Shown here in pieces: positions 1 through 8,687 of a stretch of 64,000 bases of DNA (positions within the stretch are counted from its first letter, which is position 1; the number at the start of each line of letters is the position of its first letter). This DNA comes from Kitasatospora sp. NBC_01287. Lineage in GTDB: Bacteria > Actinomycetota > Actinomycetes > Streptomycetales > Streptomycetaceae. The stretch is taken from contig NZ_JAPEPB010000001.1 in NCBI RefSeq assembly GCF_026340565.1, positions 7,538,001-7,602,000 of the forward strand, read 5' to 3'. Position numbers and translations under genes: made by a program. The notes beneath the pieces were generated by a model that saw only the letters and a list, made by a program, of their open reading frames with translations, was not told the DNA's origin and searched no databases.

Positions 1-2
1 GG

Positions 3-536
3 AGGGACATGGCGAAGTTCGAGGCCGAGGGCGAGGCCTACCGCCGCACCACGCTCGCCACGGCCGAGGCCCAGGCGGTGCGGGTGCAGGCGGACGGCGA
101 CGCCTACGCCGAGCGGACCACCGCCGAGGCGCAGGCAGCCGCCAACGCCGCCCGCGCCGAGTCGCTGCGCGGCGGCGCGCAGGAGCTGATCGCGGCGAAC
201 CGGGTGGTGGAGAACCTGCCGGCCCTGGTGGACGCGGCGGCGCGCGGCATCTCCGGGTCGAACCTGACCATCCTGAACGGCAGCGAGGGGGTCAGCCAGG
301 TCGCGGCGGGGATCGTCGGGCAGGGGCTGGCGATCCTCGACGTGCTCAAGCAGTCGACGACCCGGCAGCCCGAGGGCGGTGCCGATGGCAGTGTCGACGG
401 CGGGCCGGTCGCTGAGCCGGGCCGTGGGCTGGTCGAGCGGCGCGGCAGCGCTGTCGACGGGGGCACTGACGGCGAGGTCGACGGCGAGGTCGACGGCGGC
501 GCCGACGGTGGGGCCCCCGGCCGCCGCCCGTCCTGA
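3..536 (+). CDS. Flotillin/SPFH-domain protein, C-terminal part (cut by window start)
   Basis: The frame is open to the left edge, so the ATG at 9 is probably internal and the gene begins upstream. The visible part starts with an Ala/Glu-rich coiled coil with repeated AEGEAYRR and AEAQA units, followed by the conserved tail NLTILNGSEGVSQVAAG. That arrangement is typical of the C-terminus of flotillin-like proteins, which assemble at membrane microdomains. The last 55 residues are a low-complexity Asp/Gly/Val tail encoded by short direct repeats and are probably disordered. The stop lies 13 nt before the start of the MFS-Lnt gene, so the two may be co-transcribed. The SPFH domain itself is not in the window. 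Confidence 0.8.
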   Translation, partial: RDMAKFEAEGEAYRRTTLATAEAQAVRVQADGDAYAERTTAEAQAAANAARAESLRGGAQELIAANRVVENLPALVDAAARGISGSNLTILNGSEGVSQVAAGIVGQGLAILDVLKQSTTRQPEGGADGSVDGGPVAEPGRGLVERRGSAVDGGTDGEVDGEVDGGADGGAPGRRPS

Positions 537-549
537 GCGGCGGTCACCG

Positions 550-3390
550 ATGACCGGTCTGCGCGGCGATGACGGGGAGGTGGGCGAGCGCACCGGGCTC
601 CCCGACGGCGGGGCGGCGGAGGTGCCCGGGGCCGCGCCGGCCGGCGGTTCGGGCGGCTCGGGTGGGTCGGGCGGCTCGCTCCGCCAGGACCTGGCCGGAC
701 CGCTGCGCGGGCTGGTCGGCGGCCAGTGCCTGGGCCAGTTCGCCGACGGGCTGGCCCAGATCGCCTTCGCCCAGTTCGTCCTCTTCGACGTGGGGCGCGG
801 CGCCACACCCGGCCGGATCGCCGTCGTGCTGGCGGTCACGCTGCTCCCGTTCAGCCTGCTCGGCCCGTTCGCCGGGGTGCTGCTCGACCGCTTCGACCGG
901 CGGCGGGTGCTGGTCCTGGTCTCCGTGCTGCGCGCGCTGCTGGTGGTGGCCGGAGCGGTGATCGTCACGCAGCGGTGGACTGCGCCCGCGTACGTGGCGG
1001 TCCTGCTGCTGCTCTCCTCCTCCCGCCTGGTGCTGACCGCCAAGGGCGCCGCGCTGCCGCGCACGGTGGCCCGGGCGCGGCTGGTGCCCGCCAACGCGTT
1101 CTCCGCGCTGGCCGGCTCGGCGGCGGCCTTCCTCGGGGCGGTGGGCGGTTCGCAGTTCGTCGGCTGGTCGGCGGCGGCCGGGTTCCTGGCGGCCGGGGTG
1201 CTGTACGCCGGGGCGGCGGGCGTCTTCGCGCGCCTGCCCTACCTGGGCGGCAGCCCGGGAGAACTCGTGCTGCCAGGGGTGCGGCAGGTGGCCGCCGACC
1301 TCGGGGACGGGGTCCGGCTGGTCGCCCGCACCCAGGCGATCCGACGGCCGCTGCTCGCGGTCGCGGTGCACCGGCTGCTGCTCGGGGCCGGCTTCGTGGT
1401 GCTGGTGCTGGTCGCGGACTCGCAGTACCGGCTGAAGGCCTCCGGCTACGGCATCGCGCTGGCCGCCACCGGCCTGGCCACCTTCGCGGCCAGCGCCGCC
1501 GCCCCGGCGCTGGCCGCCCGCTACGGTCCCCGGGCGCTGCTCCCCGCGGCCTTCCTGCCGGCCGCCGCCGCGGCCTACGTCGGTGGCCTGGACCCCTCGC
1601 TCTGGGTGCTGGTGCCCTGCCTCGGGGTGGCCGCGTTCGCCTTCCAGGTGCTGAAGGTCTGCACCGACGCGCTGCTCGGCGGGGCGACCCCGGACCCGGC
1701 ACGCGGGCGGGTCTTCGCGATCTACGACATGGTCTACAACGTCGCGTTCGTGCTGGCCGGGCTGGTGCTGGTGCCCTGGTGGCACGTCGGCCACGAGCGG
1801 GCGCTGCTCTGGTGGGTGGCGGCCGGCTTCACGGCGGGGTGGGTGGTGCTGAGCGGGTGGCGGCCGTCCCGGTACCGGACGCGGCTACCCGGCCGCTACC
1901 GGGGCCGGGGCGCGGCGCTGCTGCTCGGGGCGCTGCCCGCGCTCGCGTTCCCGGCGCCCGCCTGGTGGTGGCTGGCCTGGTTCGCCCTGGTGCCGCTGAT
2001 GCTGGTGGTGCGGGCGGCGCCGACCCGCCGGGAGGGCATGGTGCGGGCCTGGTGGGGGATGGCCGGCTTCGAGGTGGCCACCCAGTACTGGCTGCTGCCG
2101 GACGTCGGGCCCGCGCTCGCCCTGCTCGCGCTGCTGATGGGTGCGCTCTGGCTGCCGTGGGGCTGGGCGGTGCACCGGCTGCTGGCCGCGCCCGTCGGCG
2201 GCCGGGCGGCCGCCGCGGCGCTGGTGGTGGTGCCGAGCGCGTGGCTCTGCGCGGAGGCGGCGCGGTCCTGGCAGAGCCTGGGCGGGCCGTGGGCGCTGCT
2301 GGGCGCCACGCAGTGGAAGGAGCCGGTGATGCTGGCCACGGCCTCGCTGGGCGGGGTCTGGCTGACCGGGTTCCTGGTGATGGGGGTCAACACGGCGCTG
2401 GTCCTGCTGCTGACGGTGCGCGGGCTGCGGGTGCGGGTGGTGGGCGCCGCCGCGGCGGCGGGTTGCCTGGCGGCCGGCCCGGTGTGGGCGGCGGTGCGGC
2501 CCGGGCTGCCGGTGGTGGGGAGCACCCGGGTGGGCGTGGTGCAGGCCGGGGTGCGGGGCACGCCGGCCGAGCAGCAGGCGTTCGAGGAGGCGGCGACGGC
2601 CGGGCTGGCGGCGCAGCACCCGGACCTGGTGGTCTGGGGCGAGAGCAGCCTGGCCGACGACGTGGACAGCGGGTCCTCCTCGAACGCGGCGCTGGCGGCA
2701 CTCGCCGGCCGGACCGGCACCCACCTGCTGGTCAACGGGGACGCCCCGGCGGCCGGCGGGGCCGGGTTCTACAAGCAGACGCTGCTGATCGGCGCCGACG
2801 GGGTGCTCGGGACCTACGACAAGATCCGGCTGGTCCCGTTCGGCGAGTACATCCCGCTGCGCGGGCTGCTCGGCTGGGCGACGAGCGTCAGCAAGGCCGC
2901 GCCGACCAACGTGCTGCGCGGGGAGCGCACGACGGTGATGCGCGGCGGGCCGGTGGCCATCGGCCCGCTGATCTGCTTCGAATCGGCTTTCCCCGACATG
3001 GCCCGCACCGAGGTGGCCGACGGCGCGCAGCTGCTGGTGTACCAGGCCTCCACCTCGACCTTCCAGGGCAGCTGGGCGCAGCCGCAGCACGCCTCGCTGG
3101 CCGCCGTGCGGGCGGCGGAGACCGGCCGGCCGGCGGTGCAGGTGTCGCTGACGGGCGACAGCGCGGCGTTCGACGCGCAGGGGCGGCTGCTGGCCTGGCA
3201 CTCCGCCGACTACCGGGGCGGCTTCGTGGTGGCCGTGCCGCTGGTGTCGGGGACCACGCCCTACCAGCGGGCCGGGGACTGGGTGCTGGCGGTGAGCGTC
3301 ACGGTGCTGGCGGGCGCGGTGACGATGGCGGGGCTCGGCGCGGGGCAGGCGGGGCGGGGGCGGCGCGGGGAGGGGGAGGAGCCGGGCTGA
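550..3390 (+). CDS. MFS transporter fused to apolipoprotein N-acyltransferase (Lnt)
   Basis: This 946-residue membrane protein joins two families. Residues about 60-440 form an MFS-like permease with repeated hydrophobic helices and a cytoplasmic DRFDRRRVL loop. Residues about 445-640 are the membrane segments of an Lnt, and about 650-910 its nitrilase domain. The Lnt catalytic triad is visible: E698 in VVWGES, K758 in YDKIRLVPFGEY and C809 in ICFES. Lnt transfers a third acyl chain from phospholipid to the N-terminal Cys of lipoproteins at the outer face of the membrane. A longer frame opens at 379, but it overlaps the flotillin gene, and the ATG at 550 begins the low-complexity leader. The substrate of the MFS half is unknown. 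Each half is clear; the fusion is the unusual part. Confidence 0.85.
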   Translation: MTGLRGDDGEVGERTGLPDGGAAEVPGAAPAGGSGGSGGSGGSLRQDLAGPLRGLVGGQCLGQFADGLAQIAFAQFVLFDVGRGATPGRIAVVLAVTLLPFSLLGPFAGVLLDRFDRRRVLVLVSVLRALLVVAGAVIVTQRWTAPAYVAVLLLLSSSRLVLTAKGAALPRTVARARLVPANAFSALAGSAAAFLGAVGGSQFVGWSAAAGFLAAGVLYAGAAGVFARLPYLGGSPGELVLPGVRQVAADLGDGVRLVARTQAIRRPLLAVAVHRLLLGAGFVVLVLVADSQYRLKASGYGIALAATGLATFAASAAAPALAARYGPRALLPAAFLPAAAAAYVGGLDPSLWVLVPCLGVAAFAFQVLKVCTDALLGGATPDPARGRVFAIYDMVYNVAFVLAGLVLVPWWHVGHERALLWWVAAGFTAGWVVLSGWRPSRYRTRLPGRYRGRGAALLLGALPALAFPAPAWWWLAWFALVPLMLVVRAAPTRREGMVRAWWGMAGFEVATQYWLLPDVGPALALLALLMGALWLPWGWAVHRLLAAPVGGRAAAAALVVVPSAWLCAEAARSWQSLGGPWALLGATQWKEPVMLATASLGGVWLTGFLVMGVNTALVLLLTVRGLRVRVVGAAAAAGCLAAGPVWAAVRPGLPVVGSTRVGVVQAGVRGTPAEQQAFEEAATAGLAAQHPDLVVWGESSLADDVDSGSSSNAALAALAGRTGTHLLVNGDAPAAGGAGFYKQTLLIGADGVLGTYDKIRLVPFGEYIPLRGLLGWATSVSKAAPTNVLRGERTTVMRGGPVAIGPLICFESAFPDMARTEVADGAQLLVYQASTSTFQGSWAQPQHASLAAVRAAETGRPAVQVSLTGDSAAFDAQGRLLAWHSADYRGGFVVAVPLVSGTTPYQRAGDWVLAVSVTVLAGAVTMAGLGAGQAGRGRRGEGEEPG

Positions 3391-3420
3391 GGGGGGCGGG
3401 CTGAGGGTCGGGCTCGCGGA

Positions 3421-3942
3421 TCAGTGGCGCAGGGCTGTTTCGAGCTGGTGGCGGAGCGCGTCGAGACGGCTGCGACCGGGGCTGAAGACCGGCAGCTGCC
3501 GCATGATCCCGTGAACCTCCGGCGGGGCGTGCTCGATCGCCCAGTGGATCTCCGCGTCACCGACGGCGGTGTCGTCGCCCGCCGCGAGTTCACGAGCGCG
3601 GGCCGCGTACATCGCGGGTCCCAGGGCGTGCTTCGCCTGGTGCACGGTGGCCAGGGGGTGGATGTACGGGGTCGCCGCCGCGTAGCCGGCGGCACGGGCG
3701 GCGGCGGTGGCGGCCGGATCGCCGACCTCGCGGGCGGCCGCGAGGGCCGCGTGGGCGAGGGAGCGCAGGAGGGCCGTCCGTCTCCCCTCGTGGGCGTAGG
3801 TCCGGATGCCCTCGATCGCCGCCCGAGGGTGGGGGTCGGACGGAGCCAGGGCTTCGAAGAGCGGCAGCGCCCGCTCGGCGCAGTCGGCGGCCCAGAGCCC
3901 GAGGAGCCGGCGGTCCTCGCCGCTGATGGTCACATGGTCCAT
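3421..3942 (-). CDS. Putative immunity-family protein
   Basis: A 173-residue, Ala-rich, all-helical protein. It resembles the actinobacterial family annotated as 'putative immunity protein', with the recurring pattern RAAIEGIRTYAHEGRR, AHAALAAA and AARAAGYAAAT followed by HALGPAMYAAR. I chose the ATG at 3942 (MDHVTISGED); an in-frame ATG at 3993 would add 17 residues. It lies downstream of and codirectional with the MerR gene, about 65 nt away. No toxin gene is adjacent, so an actual immunity role is not shown. Such proteins are often mislabelled as exonuclease subunits, but no nuclease motif is visible. Confidence 0.6.
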   Translation of the reverse strand: MDHVTISGEDRRLLGLWAADCAERALPLFEALAPSDPHPRAAIEGIRTYAHEGRRTALLRSLAHAALAAAREVGDPAATAAARAAGYAAATPYIHPLATVHQAKHALGPAMYAARARELAAGDDTAVGDAEIHWAIEHAPPEVHGIMRQLPVFSPGRSRLDALRHQLETALRH

Positions 3943-4006
3943 TCGCCCATCTTGCCGGTTCCGGAATTTTCCGTCGCCGCATTTTCGGACCATTTTTCGT
4001 GCTTCT

Positions 4007-4450
4007 TCAAAGGCTGTCGGCGGGAGCGGCGTGCTCGAAGGCCGCCGAGGCGCGTTCCGTGGCGGTGATCGTCTGCTGGAGGAGCCGGCGGGCGGTGGTG
4101 AGTCGGGCGGACCGCTCGTCCAGGGAGCGCAACTGCTCGCGCAGGGAGGCCAGGACGCCGGGGCACGGCTGCACCGTGGCGTCCGTGGCGTCCGTGATGT
4201 CCGTGGCGTCCGTCGCGTTCGTGGTGTTCGCCGCGCCCGTGGTCGTGCAGGGGAGGAGCCGGCGGATGGTGCGGGTCGGCAGGCCGGCCGCGAGCAGGGC
4301 CCGGATCCGCAGGACGGTCTCCTCGGCGGCCGGTTCGTAGGCGCGGTAGCCGTTGGCGCGGCGCTGCGGCTGGAGCAGGCCCATCCGCTCGTAGTAGCGC
4401 AGCAGGCGCTCGCTCGTCCCGGTCCGCTCGGACAGTTCACCGATGAGCAC
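4007..4450 (-). CDS. MerR family transcriptional regulator
   Basis: A 147-residue regulator starting at GTG 4450, with GGAGGGAA about 7 nt upstream. The N-terminus (LIGELSERTGTSERLLRYYE, then MGLLQPQR and NGYRAYEP) is the winged helix-turn-helix of MerR proteins. It is followed by a dimerisation coil and a C-terminal helix rich in Arg and Leu. Between them is a short repeated Thr-Asp-Ala stretch coded by 9-bp tandem repeats (about 4181-4235), unusual in this family. Only one Cys region (PCTTT and QPCPG) is present, so metal or redox sensing is not established. It is divergent from the amidohydrolase gene (start 4551), its most likely target besides itself. Confidence 0.85.
   Translation of the reverse strand: MLIGELSERTGTSERLLRYYERMGLLQPQRRANGYRAYEPAAEETVLRIRALLAAGLPTRTIRRLLPCTTTGAANTTNATDATDITDATDATVQPCPGVLASLREQLRSLDERSARLTTARRLLQQTITATERASAAFEHAAPADSL
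4181..4235 (-). repeat. 9-bp tandem repeat inside the MerR gene
   Basis: Roughly six imperfect copies of a 9-bp unit (GCCACGGAC/ATCACGGAC on the minus strand) encode an Asn/Asp-Ala-Thr run in the linker of the MerR regulator. The unit is a multiple of three, so copy-number change would keep the frame. Confidence 0.75.
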
Positions 4451-4550
4451 GCCTGCCGTTCCCTCCACGCTTGACCTTGTCACTGTGTCAGGGAGCAACA
4501 GTGGGCCGGGTCGGCCGCATTCCCGCGGCCCGTCCGCGAGAGGACAGCCC

Positions 4551-5336
4551 ATGATCATCGATGCCCACAGCCACGTCCACGACCCGGTGGCCGACCACCT
4601 CGCGCTGCTGGACGAGGCGGGGGTGGACCGGGCGGTGCTGTTCCCCACCCGGCCGCACCCCGAGCGGGCCACCGATCTGGCCTCGCTGCGGCGGGAGATG
4701 AGCGTGCTCGACCGGGCGCTGTCCGGGCAGGACAACCGCGGCGAGGGCTACCGGGCCGCGTGGCGGGAGTTGGACGAGGCGCTGGCCGCCCACCCGGACC
4801 GGTTCATCGGATTCGGCAGCGTGCCGCTGGACCTGCCGGCCGAGCAGATCGCGGCCACGGTGGAGCGCGAGATCGTCGGACGCCGACTGCGCGGGATCGG
4901 GGAACTCACCCCGCCGCCCGGGCGGGCCGACCTGCTCGCCCCGGTGCTCGCGGCGGCCCACGACCAGGGCGGGCTGCCCGTCGTGGTGCACGGCTTCGCC
5001 CCGACCACGGCCGAGGACCTGCACATCCTGGCCGAACTCGCCGCCCGCCACCCGGCGGTCCCGGTGATCGTCGGCCAACTCGGCGGGCTGAACTGGATGA
5101 CGGCCGTCGAACTGGTCCGGGACACGCCGAACATGTACCTCGAACTCTCCACCGCACCCGTCGTCTTCGCCGTCCGGCTCGCTGTCCGAGAGCTCCCCGG
5201 GCGCACCCTGTTCGGCTCGGACGCGCCCTACGGCGACCCGGTCCTGGCCCGCGCCACCGTGGAGCGTGCCACCCCCTCGGGCGAGCTGCGCGAGCGGGTG
5301 CTGGGTGGCACGCTGGGGGAGCTGCTGGGGCTCTGA
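4551..5336 (+). CDS. Amidohydrolase family (TIM-barrel) protein
   Basis: A 261-residue metal-dependent hydrolase or decarboxylase of the amidohydrolase-2 type. The N-terminal metal motif HxH is present (DAHSHVHD, H6 and H8), as is the late Asp motif LFGSDAPYGDP. The usual strand-5 histidine (HxG) reads VIVGQLGG, with Gln where His is common, so the metal site may be reduced or use another ligand. The start at 4551 follows GAGAGGACAG. The gene is divergent from the MerR regulator and converges on meaB. The substrate cannot be told from the sequence; other amidohydrolase-2 members act on aromatic or heterocyclic acids. Confidence 0.75.
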   Translation: MIIDAHSHVHDPVADHLALLDEAGVDRAVLFPTRPHPERATDLASLRREMSVLDRALSGQDNRGEGYRAAWRELDEALAAHPDRFIGFGSVPLDLPAEQIAATVEREIVGRRLRGIGELTPPPGRADLLAPVLAAAHDQGGLPVVVHGFAPTTAEDLHILAELAARHPAVPVIVGQLGGLNWMTAVELVRDTPNMYLELSTAPVVFAVRLAVRELPGRTLFGSDAPYGDPVLARATVERATPSGELRERVLGGTLGELLGL

Positions 5337-5362
5337 CGTGCCGTCAGATGATTGGCGAGCGG

Positions 5363-5391
5363 TCGGGAACGTCCCGAGGCTCGACCGAGCC
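5363..5391. terminator. Paired hairpins between convergent genes
   Basis: Two adjacent inverted repeats, TCGGGA-ACG-TCCCGA (5363-5377) and GGCTCG-AC-CGAGCC (5378-5391), lie between the stop of the amidohydrolase gene and the stop of meaB. They can act as a terminator from either side. No U-tract follows, as is common in high-GC actinomycetes. Confidence 0.55.
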
Positions 5392-5397
5392 CGGTCG

Positions 5398-6384
5398 CTA
5401 CGGTGTGTGGAACTCCGCGAGGATCCGTTGGGCCGCCAGCGTTGCCGTCAGCGTGCCCTCGCGGACCTGGCGCTCCAACTCCGGGGTCAGGCGGCGTACT
5501 TCCGGGTGTTCGCGGAGTTGGGCGAAGAGCTGGTCGTGCACCATGGCCCAGGTCCAGGCGATCTGCTGGTCACGTCGTTTGGCGGCCAGCGCGCCGGTGG
5601 CGTCGAGGAGTTCGCGGTGCTGGGTGAGGCGCTCCCACAGGACGTCCAGGCCGGCGCCGTCCAGGCCGCTGCAGGTGAGCACCGGGGGGTTCCAGACGGC
5701 GTCGGGAGCCTGCAACAGGCGCAGTGCGCCCGCCAGTTCGCGGGCGGCGGCCTTGGCGTCGCGTTCGTGCGGGCCGTCGGCCTTGTTGACCGCGACGAGG
5801 TCGGCCAGCTCCAGCACGCCCTTCTTGATGCCCTGGAGCTGGTCGCCGGTGCGGGCCAGGGTGAGCAGCAGGAAGGTGTCGACCATGCCGGCGACGGTGG
5901 TCTCGGACTGGCCCACGCCGACCGTCTCGACCAGCACCACGTCGTAGCCGGCGGCCTCCATCACCACCATCGACTCGCGGGTGGCCCGGGCGACGCCGCC
6001 CAGGGTGCCCGAGGTGGGGGAGGGGCGGACGAAGGCGTTGGCGTCGGCGGAGAGCTTCTCCATCCGGGTCTTGTCGCCCAGGATCGAGCCGCCGGTGCGG
6101 CTGGAGGTCGGGTCGACGGCGAGCACCGCGACCCGGTGGCCGCGGCCGGTCAGCCGGGTGCCCAGCCCCTCGATGAAGGTGGACTTGCCGACGCCCGGCA
6201 CGCCCGTGATGCCGACCCGCACCGCGTTGCCGGAGTGCGGCAGCAGGTCGACCAGCAGGCGCTGGGCGAGCTCGCGGTGGTCGGGGCGGGTGGACTCGAC
6301 CAGGGTGATGGCCCGCGCGATCCACGCGCGCGAGCCGTCGAGCACGCCCTGGCGGTACTGGTCGAGGTCGATCGTGCGGGCCAT
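5398..6384 (-). CDS. meaB: Methylmalonyl-CoA mutase-associated G3E GTPase MeaB/ArgK
   Basis: A 328-residue GTPase that protects and reactivates methylmalonyl-CoA mutase and gates delivery of adenosylcobalamin. Visible elements are the G1 loop GVPGVGKSTF, the Mg site AVDPTSSRTGGSILGDKTRM, the switch region VETVGVGQSE and the base-recognition motif NKADG. All are typical of the MeaB branch of G3E GTPases. It is the last gene of the minus-strand mutA-mutB-meaB block, 80 nt after mutB. Length and motif order are normal, so it should be functional. Confidence 0.95.
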   Translation of the reverse strand: MARTIDLDQYRQGVLDGSRAWIARAITLVESTRPDHRELAQRLLVDLLPHSGNAVRVGITGVPGVGKSTFIEGLGTRLTGRGHRVAVLAVDPTSSRTGGSILGDKTRMEKLSADANAFVRPSPTSGTLGGVARATRESMVVMEAAGYDVVLVETVGVGQSETTVAGMVDTFLLLTLARTGDQLQGIKKGVLELADLVAVNKADGPHERDAKAAARELAGALRLLQAPDAVWNPPVLTCSGLDGAGLDVLWERLTQHRELLDATGALAAKRRDQQIAWTWAMVHDQLFAQLREHPEVRRLTPELERQVREGTLTATLAAQRILAEFHTP

Positions 6385-6464
6385 CGGTCAGCGGCTCCCG
6401 GCGCCGGGCCGCGGGTGGCGGCCGTCGGGGCGCGGGTGGCGTCCGCCGGGCCGTGACTGGCGGC

Positions 6465-8687
6465 TCACAGCTCGTGGCCCAGTGCGGAGGCGAGCGAGAC
6501 CAGCAGGTCGTACGCCGCGTCCGGGATCACCGTGCCGGGCGGGAAGACCGCCGTGGCGCCGGCCTCGTAGAGCGCGTCGAAGTCCTGCGGCGGGATCACG
6601 CCGCCGACCACGATGGTGATGTCCTCGCGGCCCGCCTCGGCCAGCTCGGCGCGCAGCGCCGGGACCAGGGTCAGGTGGCCGGCCGCCAGCGAGGAGACGC
6701 CGACGATGTGCACGTCGGCCTCCACCGCCTGCCGGGCCACCTCGGCCGGGGTCTGGAAGAGCGGGCCGACGTCGACGGTGAAGCCGAGGTCGGCGAAGGC
6801 GGTGGCGATCACCTTCTGGCCGCGGTCGTGGCCGTCCTGGCCCATCTTGGCGACCAGGATGCGCGGGCGGCGGCCCTCGGCGGCCTCGAACTTCTCGACC
6901 AGGTCCCGGGTGCGCCGCACGCCGGTGGAGGAGGCTCCTGCTTCGTCACGGTACACACCGGAGATGGTACGGATCTGGCCGGAGTGCCGGCCGTACACCT
7001 TCTCCAGGGCGTCCGAGATCTCGCCGACGGTGGCCTTGGCGCGGGCCGCGTTGACGGCCAGCGCCAGCAGGTTGCCGTCCAGGCTCGTCGAGGAGCCCGC
7101 CTCGGCGGACCGGGTGAGCGCGTGCAGCGCGTCCTGGCAGGCGGCCTCGTCGCGCTCGGCGCGCAGCCGGCGCAGCTTCTCGATCTGCTGGGCGCGCACC
7201 GAGGAGTTGTCGACGGCGCGCACCTCGATCTGCTCGTCGGTGGCGACCCGGTACTTGTTCACGCCGATCACCGGCTGGCGGCCGGAGTCGATCCGGGCCT
7301 GGGTGCGGGCCGCGGCCTCCTCGATGCGCAGCTTGGGGATGCCGGCGTCGATCGCCTTCGCCATGCCGCCGGCCGCCTCCACCTCCTGGATGTGCTGCCA
7401 GGCGCGGTTGGCCAGGTCGTGGGTGAGCTTCTCGATGTAGGCGCTGCCGCCCCAGGGGTCGATCACCCGGCAGGTGCCCGACTCCTGCTGGAGCATCAGC
7501 TGCGTGTTGCGCGCGATCCGGGCGGAGAAGTCGGTGGGCAGCGCGAGCGCCTCGTCCAGCGCGTTGGTGTGCAGCGACTGGGTGTGGCCCTGGGTGGCGG
7601 CCATCGCCTCCACGCAGGTGCGGGCCACGTTGTTGAAGACGTCCTGGGCGGTCAGCGACCAGCCGGAGGTCTGCGAGTGGGTGCGCAGCGAGAGCGACTT
7701 GGCGTTCTCGGGGTCGAACTGCTTGACCAGCTTGGCCCAGAGCAGCCGGGCCGCGCGCAGCTTGGCGATCTCCATGAAGTAGTTCATGCCGATCGCCCAG
7801 AAGAACGAGAGCCGCGGCGCGAAGGCGTCCACGTCCAGCCCCGCGCCGAGCCCGGCGCGCAGGTACTCCACGCCGTCGGCCAGGGTGTAGGCCAGCTCCA
7901 GGTCGGCCGTCGCGCCGGCCTCCTGGATGTGGTAGCCCGAGATGGAGATCGAGTTGTAGCGCGGCATCTTCTGCGAGGTGAACGCGAAGATGTCCGAGAT
8001 GATCCGCATCGAGGGCTGCGGCGGGTAGATGTAGGTGTTGCGGACCATGAACTCCTTGAGGATGTCGTTCTGGATGGTCCCCGCGAGCTTGTCCGGCGTC
8101 ACCCCCTGCTCCTCGGCCGCCACGATGTAGAGGGCGAGCACCGGCAGCACGGCGCCGTTCATGGTCATCGAGACCGACATCTTGTCCAGCGGGATGCCGT
8201 CGAAGAGCTGGCGCATGTCGAGGATCGAGTCGATCGCCACGCCCGCCATGCCGACGTCACCGGTCACCCGGGGGTGGTCGCTGTCGTAGCCGCGGTGGGT
8301 GGGCAGGTCGAAGGCGACCGACAGGCCCTTCTGCCCGGCCGCCAGGTTGCGGCGGTAGAAGGCGTTGGACTCCTCGGCGGTGGAGAAGCCCGCGTACTGC
8401 CGGACCGTCCACGGCTGGTTGACGTACATGGTCGGGTACGGGCCGCGCAGGTAGGGTGCGACGCCCGGGTAGGTGCCCAGGAAGTCCAGGCCCGCCAGGT
8501 CGTCGGCGGTGTAGAGCGGCTTGACGCCGATGCCCTCCGGGGTCTCCCAGAGCCGCTCCGCGACGGTCGCGCCGGTGGCCTCGCGCCAGGCGTCCTGCCA
8601 CTGCTCGCCGGTGGCCGGCGATCCGGAGGCCCGGGCCCCGTCGGCCGGGGACCCGGTGAGCCCGATGGTGCTGAAGTCGGGGATCAT
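6465..8687 (-). CDS. mutB: Methylmalonyl-CoA mutase, large (catalytic) subunit
   Basis: A 740-residue subunit that interconverts succinyl-CoA and (R)-methylmalonyl-CoA using adenosylcobalamin. The substrate barrel contains YPTMYVNQPWTVRQY, AFDLPTHRGYDSDHP and SISGYHIQEAGA, which carry the catalytic Tyr and His. The C-terminal B12 domain has the DxHxxG motif (KMGQDGHDRGQKV) and the SSLAAGH loop that hold base-off cobalamin. Its ATG overlaps the stop of mutA by 4 nt (ATGA), so the subunits are translationally coupled. Together with meaB it could feed methylmalonyl-CoA to PKS modules with YASH-type AT domains, although this is also central propionate metabolism. Confidence 0.97.
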   Translation of the reverse strand: MIPDFSTIGLTGSPADGARASGSPATGEQWQDAWREATGATVAERLWETPEGIGVKPLYTADDLAGLDFLGTYPGVAPYLRGPYPTMYVNQPWTVRQYAGFSTAEESNAFYRRNLAAGQKGLSVAFDLPTHRGYDSDHPRVTGDVGMAGVAIDSILDMRQLFDGIPLDKMSVSMTMNGAVLPVLALYIVAAEEQGVTPDKLAGTIQNDILKEFMVRNTYIYPPQPSMRIISDIFAFTSQKMPRYNSISISGYHIQEAGATADLELAYTLADGVEYLRAGLGAGLDVDAFAPRLSFFWAIGMNYFMEIAKLRAARLLWAKLVKQFDPENAKSLSLRTHSQTSGWSLTAQDVFNNVARTCVEAMAATQGHTQSLHTNALDEALALPTDFSARIARNTQLMLQQESGTCRVIDPWGGSAYIEKLTHDLANRAWQHIQEVEAAGGMAKAIDAGIPKLRIEEAAARTQARIDSGRQPVIGVNKYRVATDEQIEVRAVDNSSVRAQQIEKLRRLRAERDEAACQDALHALTRSAEAGSSTSLDGNLLALAVNAARAKATVGEISDALEKVYGRHSGQIRTISGVYRDEAGASSTGVRRTRDLVEKFEAAEGRRPRILVAKMGQDGHDRGQKVIATAFADLGFTVDVGPLFQTPAEVARQAVEADVHIVGVSSLAAGHLTLVPALRAELAEAGREDITIVVGGVIPPQDFDALYEAGATAVFPPGTVIPDAAYDLLVSLASALGHEL

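Noticed and set aside
379..549. Upstream extension of the MFS-Lnt gene to the start at 379
   Set aside because: Would overlap most of the flotillin tail and adds only low-complexity residues.
104..1794. Long minus-strand frames opposite the flotillin and MFS-Lnt genes
   Set aside because: Arg/Gly/Pro-rich shadow translations of high-GC genes; no domain, no start signal.
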